Origin: Actinopolyspora halophila DSM 43834
Lineage (GTDB): Bacteria; Actinomycetota; Actinomycetes; Mycobacteriales; Pseudonocardiaceae
DNA: 64,000 nt
NCBI RefSeq assembly: GCF_000371785.1
Contig: NZ_AQUI01000002.1
Location: 5,009,352-5,073,351, forward strand
Direction of reading: 5' to 3'
Each line of letters begins with the position of its first letter. Position 1 is the first letter of the stretch. Both the position numbers and the translations under genes were made by a program. Below are positions 34,191 to 43,201 of this stretch, piece after piece. The notes under the pieces are model-generated. The model saw only the letters and a program-made list of their open reading frames with translations, had not been told where the DNA came from and made no database searches.

Positions 34191-34244
34191 CTGACCAGGG
34201 ATTTCGGTGGGCCGCCAGGGACTCGAACCCTGAACCCGTGGATT
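34191..34244 (-). repeat. Attachment-site copy 3 (within the tRNA-Lys gene)
   Basis: 54-bp segment covering the 3' half of tRNA-Lys plus 17 bases of flank, repeated at 29299-29352 and, degenerately, at 28284-28334. It is the functional attB-derived end, since the tRNA is intact only here. Confidence 0.92.
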
Positions 34245-34280
34245 AAAAGTCCACTGCTCTGCCCGTTGAGCTAACGGCCC
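34208..34280 (-). tRNA. tRNA-Lys (anticodon TTT)
   Basis: 73 nt, full cloverleaf: acceptor GGGCCGT pairs with the 3' GCGGCCC side, D-arm AGCTCAACGGGCAGAGC, anticodon stem GTGGA/TCCAC with loop CTTTTAA (anticodon at 34245-34247), and T-arm around GGTTCGAGTCC. CCA is not encoded. It is the integration target of the island. Confidence 0.96.
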
Positions 34281-34320
34281 GCATGTTACAGCCTACAACC
34301 CGACTTCGATCTTGTGTATC

Positions 34321-34346
34321 GCCGGGCGGGATGTTTCCCGCCCGGC
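34321..34346 (-). terminator. Terminator of the EamA transporter gene
   Basis: Perfect 10-bp stem GCCGGGCGGG / CCCGCCCGGC with a 6-base loop ATGTTT, eight bases beyond the gene's stop. Confidence 0.82.
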
Positions 34347-34353
34347 GATCCGC

Positions 34354-35310
34354 TCAATCACGCGCGACGACCGGCTCGGCCCCGACGGCCTTGCTGGTGC
34401 CGCTCCGCTCGTTCCAGCCCAAAGCGCTGATCATGGCCACGATCAGCGCGAACCCGATCCACTGCGTGACGGTGAGCGTCTCGCCCAGCACACCCACCCC
34501 GACGACGGCGGCCGTGGCCGGGAAGGACAGCTCGGCCACAGTGGCCCGTGCCGCGGCGGTGGTGCGCATCCCGAGGTAGTACAGGCTCAGCGCCAACAGC
34601 CCCGGGATCAGGGCGAGCAGCAACAACCCGCCGAGGTTCCTCCACCCGACGGCGAGGGCGTCACCGATGTTCGACAACCCCTGCCCCGGAGAACCGTCCC
34701 GGAAGAAGACCACCAGCGCGGCGGTGGGCAGACCGACCGAGTACCGCAGGGTCGTGACTTCCATGGCGCTGAGTTCCCGGCTGAGCATCCGCCCGAACAC
34801 GGTCCCGGCCGCCCAGAGGACCGCCGCCCCCAGCGCCAACAACGCCGGCATCATGCGCGAAACGCTGACCTGGAGCGGGTCCGGAAAGGCCAACATCCAG
34901 GCCCCCAGCACCGCGGGCACCGCGAAGAACGGATACCCGCCGCCCATGCGTTCCCGCAACAGCAGGAACGACGCCAACCCGGCGAAGACGGGCTGCAGCT
35001 TCTGCAGCACCACGGGTGTCACCGGGTCACCGTAGGTGAACGCGGCCGTGAAAAGCAGGGTGGCCAGCGCGGAAGTCCCCGCACCCACCACCAGCACACC
35101 GAGACGCTCCCGCAGCCCGCAGTCCCGGAAAGCCCGCCAGGCGCGCGGCAGCAACGGCACGAGCAGCAATGTCACGATCAGGTGCTCGCACAGCACCACC
35201 GTCGTCGTCGGCAGGCTGGTGGCCAGCGGCATCCGCCACAGCGCATCGGTCCCCCACATGGCGGTGGCGATCGCGACCAGCCACGTTCGGTCACGTCCCG
35301 GATCGGTCAT
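34354..35310 (-). CDS. DMT-family transporter (two EamA domains)
   Basis: 318 residues with ten predicted helices in two EamA repeats. The first repeat has WGTDALWRMPLA and LQKLQPVFAGLASFLLLRERMG; the second has FGRMLSRELSAMEVTTLRYS and LSFPATAAVVGVGVLGETL. It probably exports or imports a small metabolite. ATG 35310. It borders the tRNA-Lys and is the first core-chromosome gene after the island. Confidence 0.88.
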   Translation of the reverse strand: MTDPGRDRTWLVAIATAMWGTDALWRMPLATSLPTTTVVLCEHLIVTLLLVPLLPRAWRAFRDCGLRERLGVLVVGAGTSALATLLFTAAFTYGDPVTPVVLQKLQPVFAGLASFLLLRERMGGGYPFFAVPAVLGAWMLAFPDPLQVSVSRMMPALLALGAAVLWAAGTVFGRMLSRELSAMEVTTLRYSVGLPTAALVVFFRDGSPGQGLSNIGDALAVGWRNLGGLLLLALIPGLLALSLYYLGMRTTAAARATVAELSFPATAAVVGVGVLGETLTVTQWIGFALIVAMISALGWNERSGTSKAVGAEPVVARD

Positions 35311-35475
35311 CCGGTCAACCTAGCGTGCCGCGCTCCCAGCACGCCGCCGCACGACTACGGGATCCTGCTCACAGTCCCCCGCTCCCGGAGTCGCCGAGCA
35401 CCGAGACACGCCGGCCCCACCCGTTCCAGTGAAAGTTCCGCACGGAGCGGCACTGCTCGGGTATGGATTGGGCAT

Positions 35476-36057
35476 ATGCGACGTTTCTCGATACCGAGCG
35501 CGATAGTGCTCGCCGTGCTGACCGCCGCCGCTCCGACCGCGGCCGTGGCCCAACCGGTGGAAAAGGCCAACCAGTCCGCCTCCACGCACTCGTACGGCTC
35601 CTTCGACCACTACGAGAAGGGAGCCACCGCGGTCACCTACGAACCGTCCGAGGTGCCCGTCGGGTCCACCGCGGGATTCCTCGCCCGCGAAATCCCCGGT
35701 AAGCACACCGGAGTCGTGGCCACCCTGCGCGGCCTGCGTCCGGACCGGGACTACGGTGCGCACGTGCACACGAAGCCCTGTGGGAAGACGGGGTCCGCCG
35801 CCGGACCACACTTCCAGCAGGAGCAGGCGCCCGAAGGGGTTTCCGGCGATCCCGCCTACGCGAACCCGCACAACGAGGTGTGGCTGGACTTCCACACCGA
35901 CGAAGCGGGCAACGCGGTCACCGGGTCCTTCGGCGACTGGGACCTGGAGCGGGCCGGAAAGGCCTCGATGGTGATCCACGAGCACCACACCCGCAGCGCC
36001 CCCGGGGAAGCCGGTGAGGCCGGGGACAGGCTGGCCTGTCTGACAGTCGAGTTCTGA
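35476..36057 (+). CDS. Secreted Cu/Zn superoxide dismutase-like protein
   Basis: 193 residues. Signal peptide 1-25 (Arg-Arg, then SAIVLAVLTAAAPTAAVAQ). SodC fold: copper ligands in GAHVHTKPCG and GPHFQ, the edge strand NEVWLDFHTDEAGNAV, and the last copper His in MVIHEH. Cys pair at KPCG and LACLTV for the structural disulfide. It detoxifies superoxide outside the membrane. The zinc-loop Asp is hard to place, so zinc occupancy is uncertain. Confidence 0.82.
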   Translation: MRRFSIPSAIVLAVLTAAAPTAAVAQPVEKANQSASTHSYGSFDHYEKGATAVTYEPSEVPVGSTAGFLAREIPGKHTGVVATLRGLRPDRDYGAHVHTKPCGKTGSAAGPHFQQEQAPEGVSGDPAYANPHNEVWLDFHTDEAGNAVTGSFGDWDLERAGKASMVIHEHHTRSAPGEAGEAGDRLACLTVEF

Positions 36058-36229
36058 TCCGCTCTCACCGCGGGGCTCTCCCGAAGCGCCCGTTCCCTCC
36101 AGGCCCTGCTCGGAGGGGCGAACCCGAACTCCGGGCAGCAGGCCGAGGGGGCACGCACGAGCGGAACACGGCACCGGCACTCCGGTGCCCGGTGCCGACA
36201 CCGCTCGAAGGGCCCTCGATAATGGAGGC

Positions 36230-37369
36230 ATGTCGCTCGCACCCGCCACCGCACCGCTGCGGATCGGCCCGTACGAGGTCGACCCGCCAATGGTGCTCGC
36301 CCCGATGGCCGGGATCACCAACATCGCCTTCCGCAGGCTGTGCCGCGAATACGGCGCAGGCCTCTACGTCTGCGAGATGATCACCTCGCGCGCGTTGGTG
36401 GAACGGCACCCGACCACCCTGCAGATGGTTTCCTTCGACGCGGACGAGTCACCGCGGTCCATGCAGCTGTACGGCGTCGACCCGGCGACCATGTACGACG
36501 CGGTCCGCATGGTCGTCGAGGAGAACCTCGCCGACCACGTCGACATGAACTTCGGCTGTCCCGTCCCGAAGGTCACTCGCAAGGGCGGCGGCTCGGCGCT
36601 TCCCTACAAGCGCAGGCTTTTCGGCGAGGTAGTGCGCGCGGCCGTGCGCGCGGCCGAACCGGCGGGAATCCCGGTCACGGTCAAGTTCCGGGTCGGCATC
36701 GACGACGAGCACATCACTCATCCGGACGCGGGCCGCATCGCCGAGGACTCGGGCGCGGCCGCTGTGGCGCTGCACGGACGCACCGCCGCGCAGCGCTACT
36801 CCGGCACGGCTGACTGGGATCAGATCGCCCGGCTGAAGGAAACCGTGAGCGGCATCCCCGTGCTCGGCAACGGAGACATCTTCCGCGCCGACGACGCGCT
36901 GAAGATGATGTCGTCCACCGGCTGTGACGGTGTGGTCGTCGGAAGGGGCTGCCTGGGACGCCCCTGGCTCTTCCGGGACCTGCAGGCCGCCTTCGCCGGG
37001 GACCCCGTACCGGAAGGCCCCGACCTCGGAGAGGTCTCGCGCGTGGTGCGCAGGCACGCGGAACTGCTGACCGACCACATGGGCGAGCACAAGGGTGTAC
37101 GCGATCTGCGCAAGCACATGGCCCAGTACCTGCGCGGGTTCCCCGTCGGCTCCGAGCTCAGGAAGCGGTTCGGCCTGGTCTCCACCCTGGCCGAACTGGA
37201 CGACCTGCTGGGCGAGCTGGATCCGAACATTCCGTTCCCGACCGAGGCGGAGGGCCCGCGCGGCAGGCAGGGATCGGCGGGCAAGGTGGTGTTGCCGGAA
37301 GGTTGGCTGGACGATCCCGAGGACTCCTCCGTTCCGGAGGGCGCGGAGCTGGACCACAACGGGGGGTGA
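36230..37369 (+). CDS. dus: tRNA-dihydrouridine synthase (DusB type)
   Basis: 379 residues. FMN-binding TIM barrel: PMVLAPMAGITN (start), catalytic Cys in MNFGCPVPKVTRKGGGSAL, substrate-site VALHGRTAAQRYSG, phosphate-binding GNGDIF and GCDGVVVGRGCLG. It reduces uridines in the tRNA D-loop. ATG 36230 is chosen by homology; GGAGG is unusually close (one base). Its stop overlaps the next gene (GTGA). It corresponds to M. tuberculosis Rv0823c in the shared gene order. Confidence 0.93.
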   Translation: MSLAPATAPLRIGPYEVDPPMVLAPMAGITNIAFRRLCREYGAGLYVCEMITSRALVERHPTTLQMVSFDADESPRSMQLYGVDPATMYDAVRMVVEENLADHVDMNFGCPVPKVTRKGGGSALPYKRRLFGEVVRAAVRAAEPAGIPVTVKFRVGIDDEHITHPDAGRIAEDSGAAAVALHGRTAAQRYSGTADWDQIARLKETVSGIPVLGNGDIFRADDALKMMSSTGCDGVVVGRGCLGRPWLFRDLQAAFAGDPVPEGPDLGEVSRVVRRHAELLTDHMGEHKGVRDLRKHMAQYLRGFPVGSELRKRFGLVSTLAELDDLLGELDPNIPFPTEAEGPRGRQGSAGKVVLPEGWLDDPEDSSVPEGAELDHNGG

Positions 37370-37824
37370 GCACCCCCGCGCTCGGACGTTGGCGGGCACG
37401 CGGGCTGCTGCTGCTCGGCATGCCGATCTGCCTGCTCTGGGGTGGTTCGGCTCCTCCGGAGGAGGGGGCACCCCCCGCGGAGCCGCGGAGCGCGGTCACC
37501 GACTACTTCGCGGCCAACAACGCGGCCGCGCGGCACGGCCCGGACGCTCAACGGGCTTTCCTGCGGCGCACCCAACACCCGGACTTCCGGGAGAACACCT
37601 GCTCGCTGGCGGACAGAACCGTCACCATCGACCCGGCGCCACGCACACTTCGGCGGGACCCCGACTTCACGGTGCGCGGCCTGCGCCCGTCGGGGCGTGT
37701 CTGGGTGGTCGCTGTGGAGGTCACCGTCCGCCGATCCGGTGAGATCGTCGGCAGGCAGATCGGCTCGAAACACCTGGTCTCGCTGGACGGAAGTGTCTAC
37801 GGGTTCGCCCCGTGCCCGGCCTGA
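37366..37824 (+). CDS. Small secreted protein, unknown function
   Basis: 152 residues. An N-terminal hydrophobic signal (ARGLLLLGMPICLLWGGSA) without a lipobox is followed by a compact alpha/beta domain resembling NTF2-like or Mce-associated proteins (SAVTDYFAANNAAARHGPDA at 43-62). The GTG start overlaps the dus stop by four bases, so it is co-translated with dus. Function not recognised. Confidence 0.72.
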   Translation: MSTPALGRWRARGLLLLGMPICLLWGGSAPPEEGAPPAEPRSAVTDYFAANNAAARHGPDAQRAFLRRTQHPDFRENTCSLADRTVTIDPAPRTLRRDPDFTVRGLRPSGRVWVVAVEVTVRRSGEIVGRQIGSKHLVSLDGSVYGFAPCPA

Positions 37825-38073
37825 CCCCGACCCGCCGTGAAGGGCGGGGCACGTCCCCCCAACCGGTGAAAACGCAACGAATTCGAACACGAACGCTGCG
37901 TAATCGCGCACGAACCTGTTCAATGAGCGGCACGCGGGGTTCGGCGAGCCGTGCACTCTTTCCCGCTCGCTCTCGGGACGAGTACGCCGGTTGAGCGAAT
38001 TCACGCACTGTTGAGCGCTACCGGCTCAAGCGGAGCACACCGTTCGACGAAACCAGGATGGGAGGTGAGTGCG

Positions 38074-38934
38074 ATGTCCGGACTTCGCGATGGCATTGCC
38101 AGGTCGAGCACCTGGCAGGACGAGGCCGCTCGGGCACGCCTGCACGACCTTCCGTGTACCGAACATTCGACGGGCAAGCACTATGCGACCGACCCGACCA
38201 CGGCGGTCGGCCTCGCCCAGCTTCACGAGGCCATAGCCGAGCTGCTCGCTACGCGTGGAAGGTGGCAACAGGCGTACCGGCATTTGCGCGCCGCCCTGGA
38301 CCTGCGGGACAGCGAGCTGGCTCCGCGCGTTCCCGAGCAGCTGCGCCACGAGGTGAACTGGCTGCGCAGGGAGCACGCCAGAGCAAAAGAGCAGAGTCTG
38401 CGGGACACCCTGACCAACAGCTACAACCGTCGATACCTGGACGAACGACTCAGAAGGCTGCCCGAGGAGGGCACCGGAGGGGTCGGCATAGCTCTGGTGG
38501 ACCTGGACTGGTTCAAACAGATCAACGACACCCACGGTCACGTGCTCGGCGACCGCGTGCTCCAGAACGTGGTGGAGTTACTGCAGGAAGAACTTCCCGC
38601 GCGGGGATTCTGCGCCAGATACGGGGGCGAGGAATTCGTACTGGTACTGCCCGAAGTGGACGTGAACGCCGCTGTCGCCGTATGCGAACGGGCACGGGCC
38701 CGAATCGAGAGTTTTCCGTGGATTCGAATAGCCAGCGGCCTGCGCATAACGGTGAGCATCGGATTGGCTTACGACACCGAGCACACCAGCGCACCACCAC
38801 CGACAACCACGGAGCAAAAAATGCTCAGCGCCGATGTGTTGCTGTACGCGGCCAAACAATCCGGACGCAATACGGTGGCATACCGCGCCGACGGCGAAGT
38901 GCAATTGACCGGAACGGCCGATCATTCCGATTAG
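38074..38934 (+). CDS. GGDEF-domain diguanylate cyclase
   Basis: 286 residues. N-terminal part (1-110) looks like a short helical/TPR-like or coiled region, with LRREHARAKEQSLRDTLTN leading into the domain. The GGDEF domain (about 115-275) has NRRYLD, DLDWFKQINDTHGH and the active site YGGEEF (GGDEF variant with Glu, active in many enzymes). It would make c-di-GMP in the cytoplasm. An RsiG homologue, a c-di-GMP-dependent anti-sigma factor, lies at 60793. Confidence 0.9.
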   Translation: MSGLRDGIARSSTWQDEAARARLHDLPCTEHSTGKHYATDPTTAVGLAQLHEAIAELLATRGRWQQAYRHLRAALDLRDSELAPRVPEQLRHEVNWLRREHARAKEQSLRDTLTNSYNRRYLDERLRRLPEEGTGGVGIALVDLDWFKQINDTHGHVLGDRVLQNVVELLQEELPARGFCARYGGEEFVLVLPEVDVNAAVAVCERARARIESFPWIRIASGLRITVSIGLAYDTEHTSAPPPTTTEQKMLSADVLLYAAKQSGRNTVAYRADGEVQLTGTADHSD

Positions 38935-39197
38935 TCACCGAAATACTACTGAACGCGATCGCTCTCCAGTATGGACGCGAACGTCCACCGCTCCTCCACA
39001 CGGGGGAACACAGCTTGTGATTTGCCCGACAAGACCCCGCGCTGCAGTGCGCATATTGTGAAGAATCCGGTGCCACTATCGTCAGTCCGAACGATCGGCC
39101 GTAGCATCTTGGCCGAGTATGGCGATACAGCATCGGGGGTGGGGATCGCCAAACATCGGGATGAACGCCAATGGCTGTAAGGTGGGAGGGAACACGG

Positions 39198-42167
39198 GTG
39201 CCGGAAAAACCCCGCGAAGGCAGTTCGGGGCACCAGAGTTCCCACTCGGAGTGGGCTTCCTCCGCCGCGGAGGAAACAGGGAACGAAACCGGCGAGCGGT
39301 CCAAGTCGCGTAGGCGCAGGCGCGCACTGGGGGACGATGGCACCGGGGGAACGCGAGTCGGAGATCTGCTGTCCAAACACGGCAAACGTCAGACTCAGTC
39401 CACCGGGTCACACCGCAGGATCGAGGAAACCGAACAGGACGCGCCCCAGGATCCACCGCAGTCGCCCCAGCCCCCGGCCGACGGCCGACGAGCAGCCGAG
39501 AGCAGTGGAACTCCCGCCCGAGCCGACGAGGGGGACACCTCCGCCCGACAACCGGCCCCGGAGGCACCGAACGCGCGTCCCGGTCGCTCCCGTCGCGCGC
39601 GGAGACGCGCACAACACGCCTCCGAGCAGGAGGACGAAACACCCCAGCAGAGCCCGTCCCCCGGTGAATGGCGGGCCCCGACGGGCGAGGACAAACAGCA
39701 GCCTCCCGCACCGAACCCGCAGGCATCCGCTCCGGCGAACGAGGCCGACGACACCACGCGGATCCCACCGTTCCGGGGGGCTCCGCGGAGGCCGAACGGC
39801 CCGCGCAACCGTCCCAACGAGCAGCGCCCGTACTCATCCGGGGCCGCTGCTCCGGAGGAAGCACCCACGGGTGTGAATCCTGCTCCCGATCCCGGGACGC
39901 CAGCCGCCTTCACACCACCCGCTCCCGCGGCGCCGCACCAGCAATTCCCCCCGGCCGCGGGACCCCGACAGCAGGAGAGCGGGCAACCCTCCGAACCCGC
40001 CGACGAGGACGCCACGCTCCAGCACCCGCCCGTGCGGGAACCGCACGCCCCGCAAACGCGGCAGATTCCCGCTTCCGGAGCACCTCCCGCGGGGCAGGCT
40101 CCTTCCGGAGCACCTCCCGCGGGGCAGTCCGCTCCCGGGGTGGTCCCCCCGGCAGCGGCCGGCCCACGACCGGGCGGCGAGGTTCCCGGTACTCCGAACC
40201 CTCAGCGCCCGCACACGGACACCTCCGCCCGAGAAACGGCTCCGGAGGAGGCACCCACCCGGCACGAGCCGCTTCCCTCCACACCCGAAAGAACACGGGC
40301 GGACGACGCCGCGGACGCTGTGGGCTCCTCCGACGGGGAGGACCTCCCCCGGCACGAGCACGCGGTCGACTCCTCCGCCGCTCAGGCGCGGGAACATCGT
40401 GGTTCCGAACCGGACTCCGCGGGAGAGGACGCGGACGAAGAGGATGTGAGCGAGGCCGCGGACGACATCGACGCCACTCTGGCCAGGTTCTCCGCGGTCC
40501 ACGACGAGATAGCCGCGGAGGAAGCCAAGCGGCGCAAGCGCTTCGCGTGGTTATTCGGCAACCACAAGGAGCCCGAACCCGGCCAGGACATGCCGTTCGA
40601 CTTCTCCGACGATCGCGGAGGCAGCGCGTCCCGTGTCGAGTGGCGCAAGGCCAAACGGCGCAAGCGCGTTCGGACGCTGGGCAAGTCACTCGCGGTCGCC
40701 GCTGCCGCGCTCGTGTTCGTGAGCACGGGTATCGGCTGGGGAGGCATGACCTGGTGGGACTCCAAGTTCAAGGAGATCTCCGCGCTCAGTCGGGACTCCG
40801 ACTCGATCCAGAACCCCGAGATGCAGGAAGGCGATCTGAACTTCCTGCTCATCGGCTCCGACACCAGGGAGGGAGCGCAGTCCGGGGACAACGTCGGCAC
40901 CAGCGAAGGGGTCGCGGGAGCACGCTCGGACACCACCATGATCGCCCACATCCCGGCCGACCGCAGCCGCGTGGTGATCGTGTCCATCCCCAGGGACCTG
41001 GAAATCGACATCCCGGCCGACACCTGCGAGTCCTGGAACGCCCAAACCGGTGAGTACTCCGACGAGACGGTCCCGGCCAGGAACAACGTCAAGTTCAACG
41101 CGGCCTACGCCAGCGGTGGTCCGCAGTGCGTGACCGAGAAGGTGCAGGCGCTGTCCGGATTGAAGATCACGAACTTCCTCGGGATCAACTTCCAGGGGTT
41201 CAAGTCGATGGTCGACGCGGTGGGAGGTGTGCGGGTCTGCTCCAACAAACCGATGATCGACCGCGAGCTCGGCACGGTGCTCAAGACCGGCGGGTGGCAC
41301 GAGCTCCGCGGGGACCGGGCCCTGCAGTACGTGCGGGCGCGCAAGGTCGTGGGCGACAGCACGGCGGACTACGGTCGGATGGAGCGCCAGCAGATGTTCC
41401 TGTCCGCGCTGTTGCGCAAAATGACCTCGACCGACGTGCTGCTGAACATGAACAAGCTCGGTGACCTGGCCAACGCCGTCATCGCCAACACTTTCGGCGA
41501 GAACGTCAACAGCAACAAGCTCATCGCTCTCGGCAAGTCCCTGGAGGGCCTGGACCCGAAGAAGGTCACCTTCGTGACCATCCCGACCACGGGTGAGAAC
41601 AACGCACGCGGCAACGAGGAGCTCCGCGAGTCGGCCACGAGTTCACTCTTCCGGGCCGTCATCGAGGACAAGCCCATAACTCCCTCCGAGGGGTCGGGCG
41701 AGCAGCGGAGTCAGGGTTCCTCCTCTTCCACGGCCAACTCCTCCATGGCCGATTCGCAGGGCGAGCCCGCGCAGACCAACCCGAGTCAGGCCTCCACCAA
41801 GCCCAGCCCCTCCGAAACGAGCGTGGCGGTGTTCAACGCCACCGAGCGCAGTGGGCTCGCGGGCAACACCGCCCAGAAGCTGCGGGAGTACGACTACACG
41901 GTCGGCGAGGTCGGTGATCTGGACTCCCCCGGCGATCGAACCGTCATCAGGTACTCGGAGGGCAACAAGCAGCGGGCCCAGCTGCTCGCCTCGTCCGTGC
42001 CCGCCGCCGAGTTGATGAAGGACGCTTCCACCGGGGAGACCGTCAGGTTGGAGATCGGCGACGATTACGAGAACCGGATCCTTCAGCCCGACACCGGTAA
42101 GGTGGAGGTCCCGGAGGGACTGTGGACCGTCAACGCGGGCAAGGACGTGTGCGGCGGGGTGAACTGA
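39198..42167 (+). CDS. LytR-CpsA-Psr (LCP) family protein with very long disordered N-terminus
   Basis: 989 residues from GTG 39198 (GGGAGGG seven bases upstream). Residues 1-490 are cytoplasmic, Pro/Ala/Glu-rich and disordered, with local repeats (SGAPPAGQAP near 295-315). A membrane helix lies at about 496-516. The LCP domain (about 540-780) has LNFLLIGSDTREG, ARSDTTMIAHI, SIPRDLEIDIP and a YVRARKVVGDSTADYGRMER stretch. A Ser-rich linker is followed by a LytR_C domain (about 873-960). LCP enzymes transfer glycan polymers onto peptidoglycan. It corresponds to Rv0822c. Confidence 0.9.
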   Translation: MPEKPREGSSGHQSSHSEWASSAAEETGNETGERSKSRRRRRALGDDGTGGTRVGDLLSKHGKRQTQSTGSHRRIEETEQDAPQDPPQSPQPPADGRRAAESSGTPARADEGDTSARQPAPEAPNARPGRSRRARRRAQHASEQEDETPQQSPSPGEWRAPTGEDKQQPPAPNPQASAPANEADDTTRIPPFRGAPRRPNGPRNRPNEQRPYSSGAAAPEEAPTGVNPAPDPGTPAAFTPPAPAAPHQQFPPAAGPRQQESGQPSEPADEDATLQHPPVREPHAPQTRQIPASGAPPAGQAPSGAPPAGQSAPGVVPPAAAGPRPGGEVPGTPNPQRPHTDTSARETAPEEAPTRHEPLPSTPERTRADDAADAVGSSDGEDLPRHEHAVDSSAAQAREHRGSEPDSAGEDADEEDVSEAADDIDATLARFSAVHDEIAAEEAKRRKRFAWLFGNHKEPEPGQDMPFDFSDDRGGSASRVEWRKAKRRKRVRTLGKSLAVAAAALVFVSTGIGWGGMTWWDSKFKEISALSRDSDSIQNPEMQEGDLNFLLIGSDTREGAQSGDNVGTSEGVAGARSDTTMIAHIPADRSRVVIVSIPRDLEIDIPADTCESWNAQTGEYSDETVPARNNVKFNAAYASGGPQCVTEKVQALSGLKITNFLGINFQGFKSMVDAVGGVRVCSNKPMIDRELGTVLKTGGWHELRGDRALQYVRARKVVGDSTADYGRMERQQMFLSALLRKMTSTDVLLNMNKLGDLANAVIANTFGENVNSNKLIALGKSLEGLDPKKVTFVTIPTTGENNARGNEELRESATSSLFRAVIEDKPITPSEGSGEQRSQGSSSSTANSSMADSQGEPAQTNPSQASTKPSPSETSVAVFNATERSGLAGNTAQKLREYDYTVGEVGDLDSPGDRTVIRYSEGNKQRAQLLASSVPAAELMKDASTGETVRLEIGDDYENRILQPDTGKVEVPEGLWTVNAGKDVCGGVN

Positions 42168-42331
42168 AAGCGGACGACTTGAAGAGCTTGCGGATGGCCT
42201 GCTTGGTGCGGGGACGCGGCCGGGGGCTCGCTCCGGCAGGCCCGACATCGAGCAGCCGCCTTCGCCGCTTGCCCGAGGAGCGGCCCGACCGGGCTCGACG
42301 GGGACGAACAGAAAACATCGGCCACACCAAC

Positions 42332-42353
42332 GTTCACCGGCGGTTAACCGCCG
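42332..42353 (+). promoter_or_regulatory. PHO box upstream of phoU
   Basis: Two directly repeated 11-bp units, GTTCACCGGCG and GTTAACCGCCG, each starting with GTT(C/A)ACC. This matches the PhoP-binding direct repeat of actinomycetes and ends 40 bp before the phoU start. Confidence 0.75.
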
Positions 42354-42393
42354 GGAACCCTGCACGACTCCCGTACGAAGTAGGCTGGAACCC

Positions 42394-43050
42394 ATGCGTG
42401 AGGTCTACCAGGAACAGCTCGACAAGCTCGCCGAGGAGCTCGCCGCGATGTCGACGATGGTCGGCAACGCGATGGAGCAGGCAACCACCGCGCTGTTGGG
42501 AGCAGACCTGTCGTTGGCCGAACAAGTCATCGACGACGACATGAAGGTGGACGAGGCCCGGGCCCGCTGCGAGGAGCACGCCTTCGGGCTGTTGGCGCTG
42601 CAGGCACCGGTGGCCGGTGACCTGCGCACGGTGATCTCCACGATCCACGCGGCCGAGAGCCTGGAACGGATGGGGGATCTCGCGCTGCACGTGGCCAAGG
42701 CCGCCCGCCGCAGGCATCCGCAGCCGGTGCTGCCCGAGGACGTCAAGACGTACTTCTCGCAGATGGGGCAGGTCGCGGTCCAGCTCGCCAACCGCCTGAA
42801 CCAGATCCTGCGCACCCAGGACGTCCAACAGGCGCGCGACCTCGAGGTCGACGACGACGAGATGGACGATCTGCACCGGCACCTGTTCAGCGTGGTGATG
42901 GGGTCCGAGTGGTCGCACGGAGTCTCCGCTGCCGTGGACATCACGCTGCTCGGCCGGTTCTACGAACGTTACGCCGACCACGCCGTTTCGGTCGCCCGCC
43001 GAATCATCTACGTCGTCACCGGAACCATGCCGACCAGCGAACGTCCGTGA
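42394..43050 (+). CDS. phoU: Phosphate transport regulator PhoU
   Basis: 218 residues, two PhoU three-helix repeats. The metal-binding signatures are ERMGDLALHVAKAARR (first repeat, near 90) and RFYERYADHAVSVARR (second, near 190). It links the Pst transporter to the phosphate sensor kinase and prevents excess uptake. A PHO box precedes it. It is the Rv0821c (phoY2) equivalent. The pst genes lie 1.4 kb away on the opposite strand, separated by an XRE regulator. Confidence 0.93.
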   Translation: MREVYQEQLDKLAEELAAMSTMVGNAMEQATTALLGADLSLAEQVIDDDMKVDEARARCEEHAFGLLALQAPVAGDLRTVISTIHAAESLERMGDLALHVAKAARRRHPQPVLPEDVKTYFSQMGQVAVQLANRLNQILRTQDVQQARDLEVDDDEMDDLHRHLFSVVMGSEWSHGVSAAVDITLLGRFYERYADHAVSVARRIIYVVTGTMPTSERP

Positions 43051-43079
43051 CGCGGAGTGGGGCGGTGCGGGGCGAGGAC

Positions 43080-43097
43080 GAACCGCTCGGGCGGTTC
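43080..43097 (+). terminator. phoU terminator
   Basis: GAACCGC-TCGG-GCGGTTC, enclosed by partial outer pairing of GTGGGGCGG (from 43057) with the CCCGCCCCAC around 43113-43122. It starts 30 bp after the stop. Confidence 0.6.
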
Positions 43098-43140
43098 CCT
43101 CCCTTCCACGCTCCCGCCCCACCCACTCGACCGGGTGAGC

Positions 43141-43152
43141 AGTATTAATACT
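43141..43152. promoter_or_regulatory. 12-bp perfect palindrome before the XRE gene
   Basis: AGTATTAATACT, strikingly AT-rich in this genome, 49 bp before the start of the XRE-DUF5753 gene. A likely autoregulatory operator or promoter -10 region. Confidence 0.55.
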
Positions 43153-43201
43153 CGGCGTTGATAACCGGGCCACGTCCCGCGGCTGTGCGAGGCTCCCGGA
43201 C

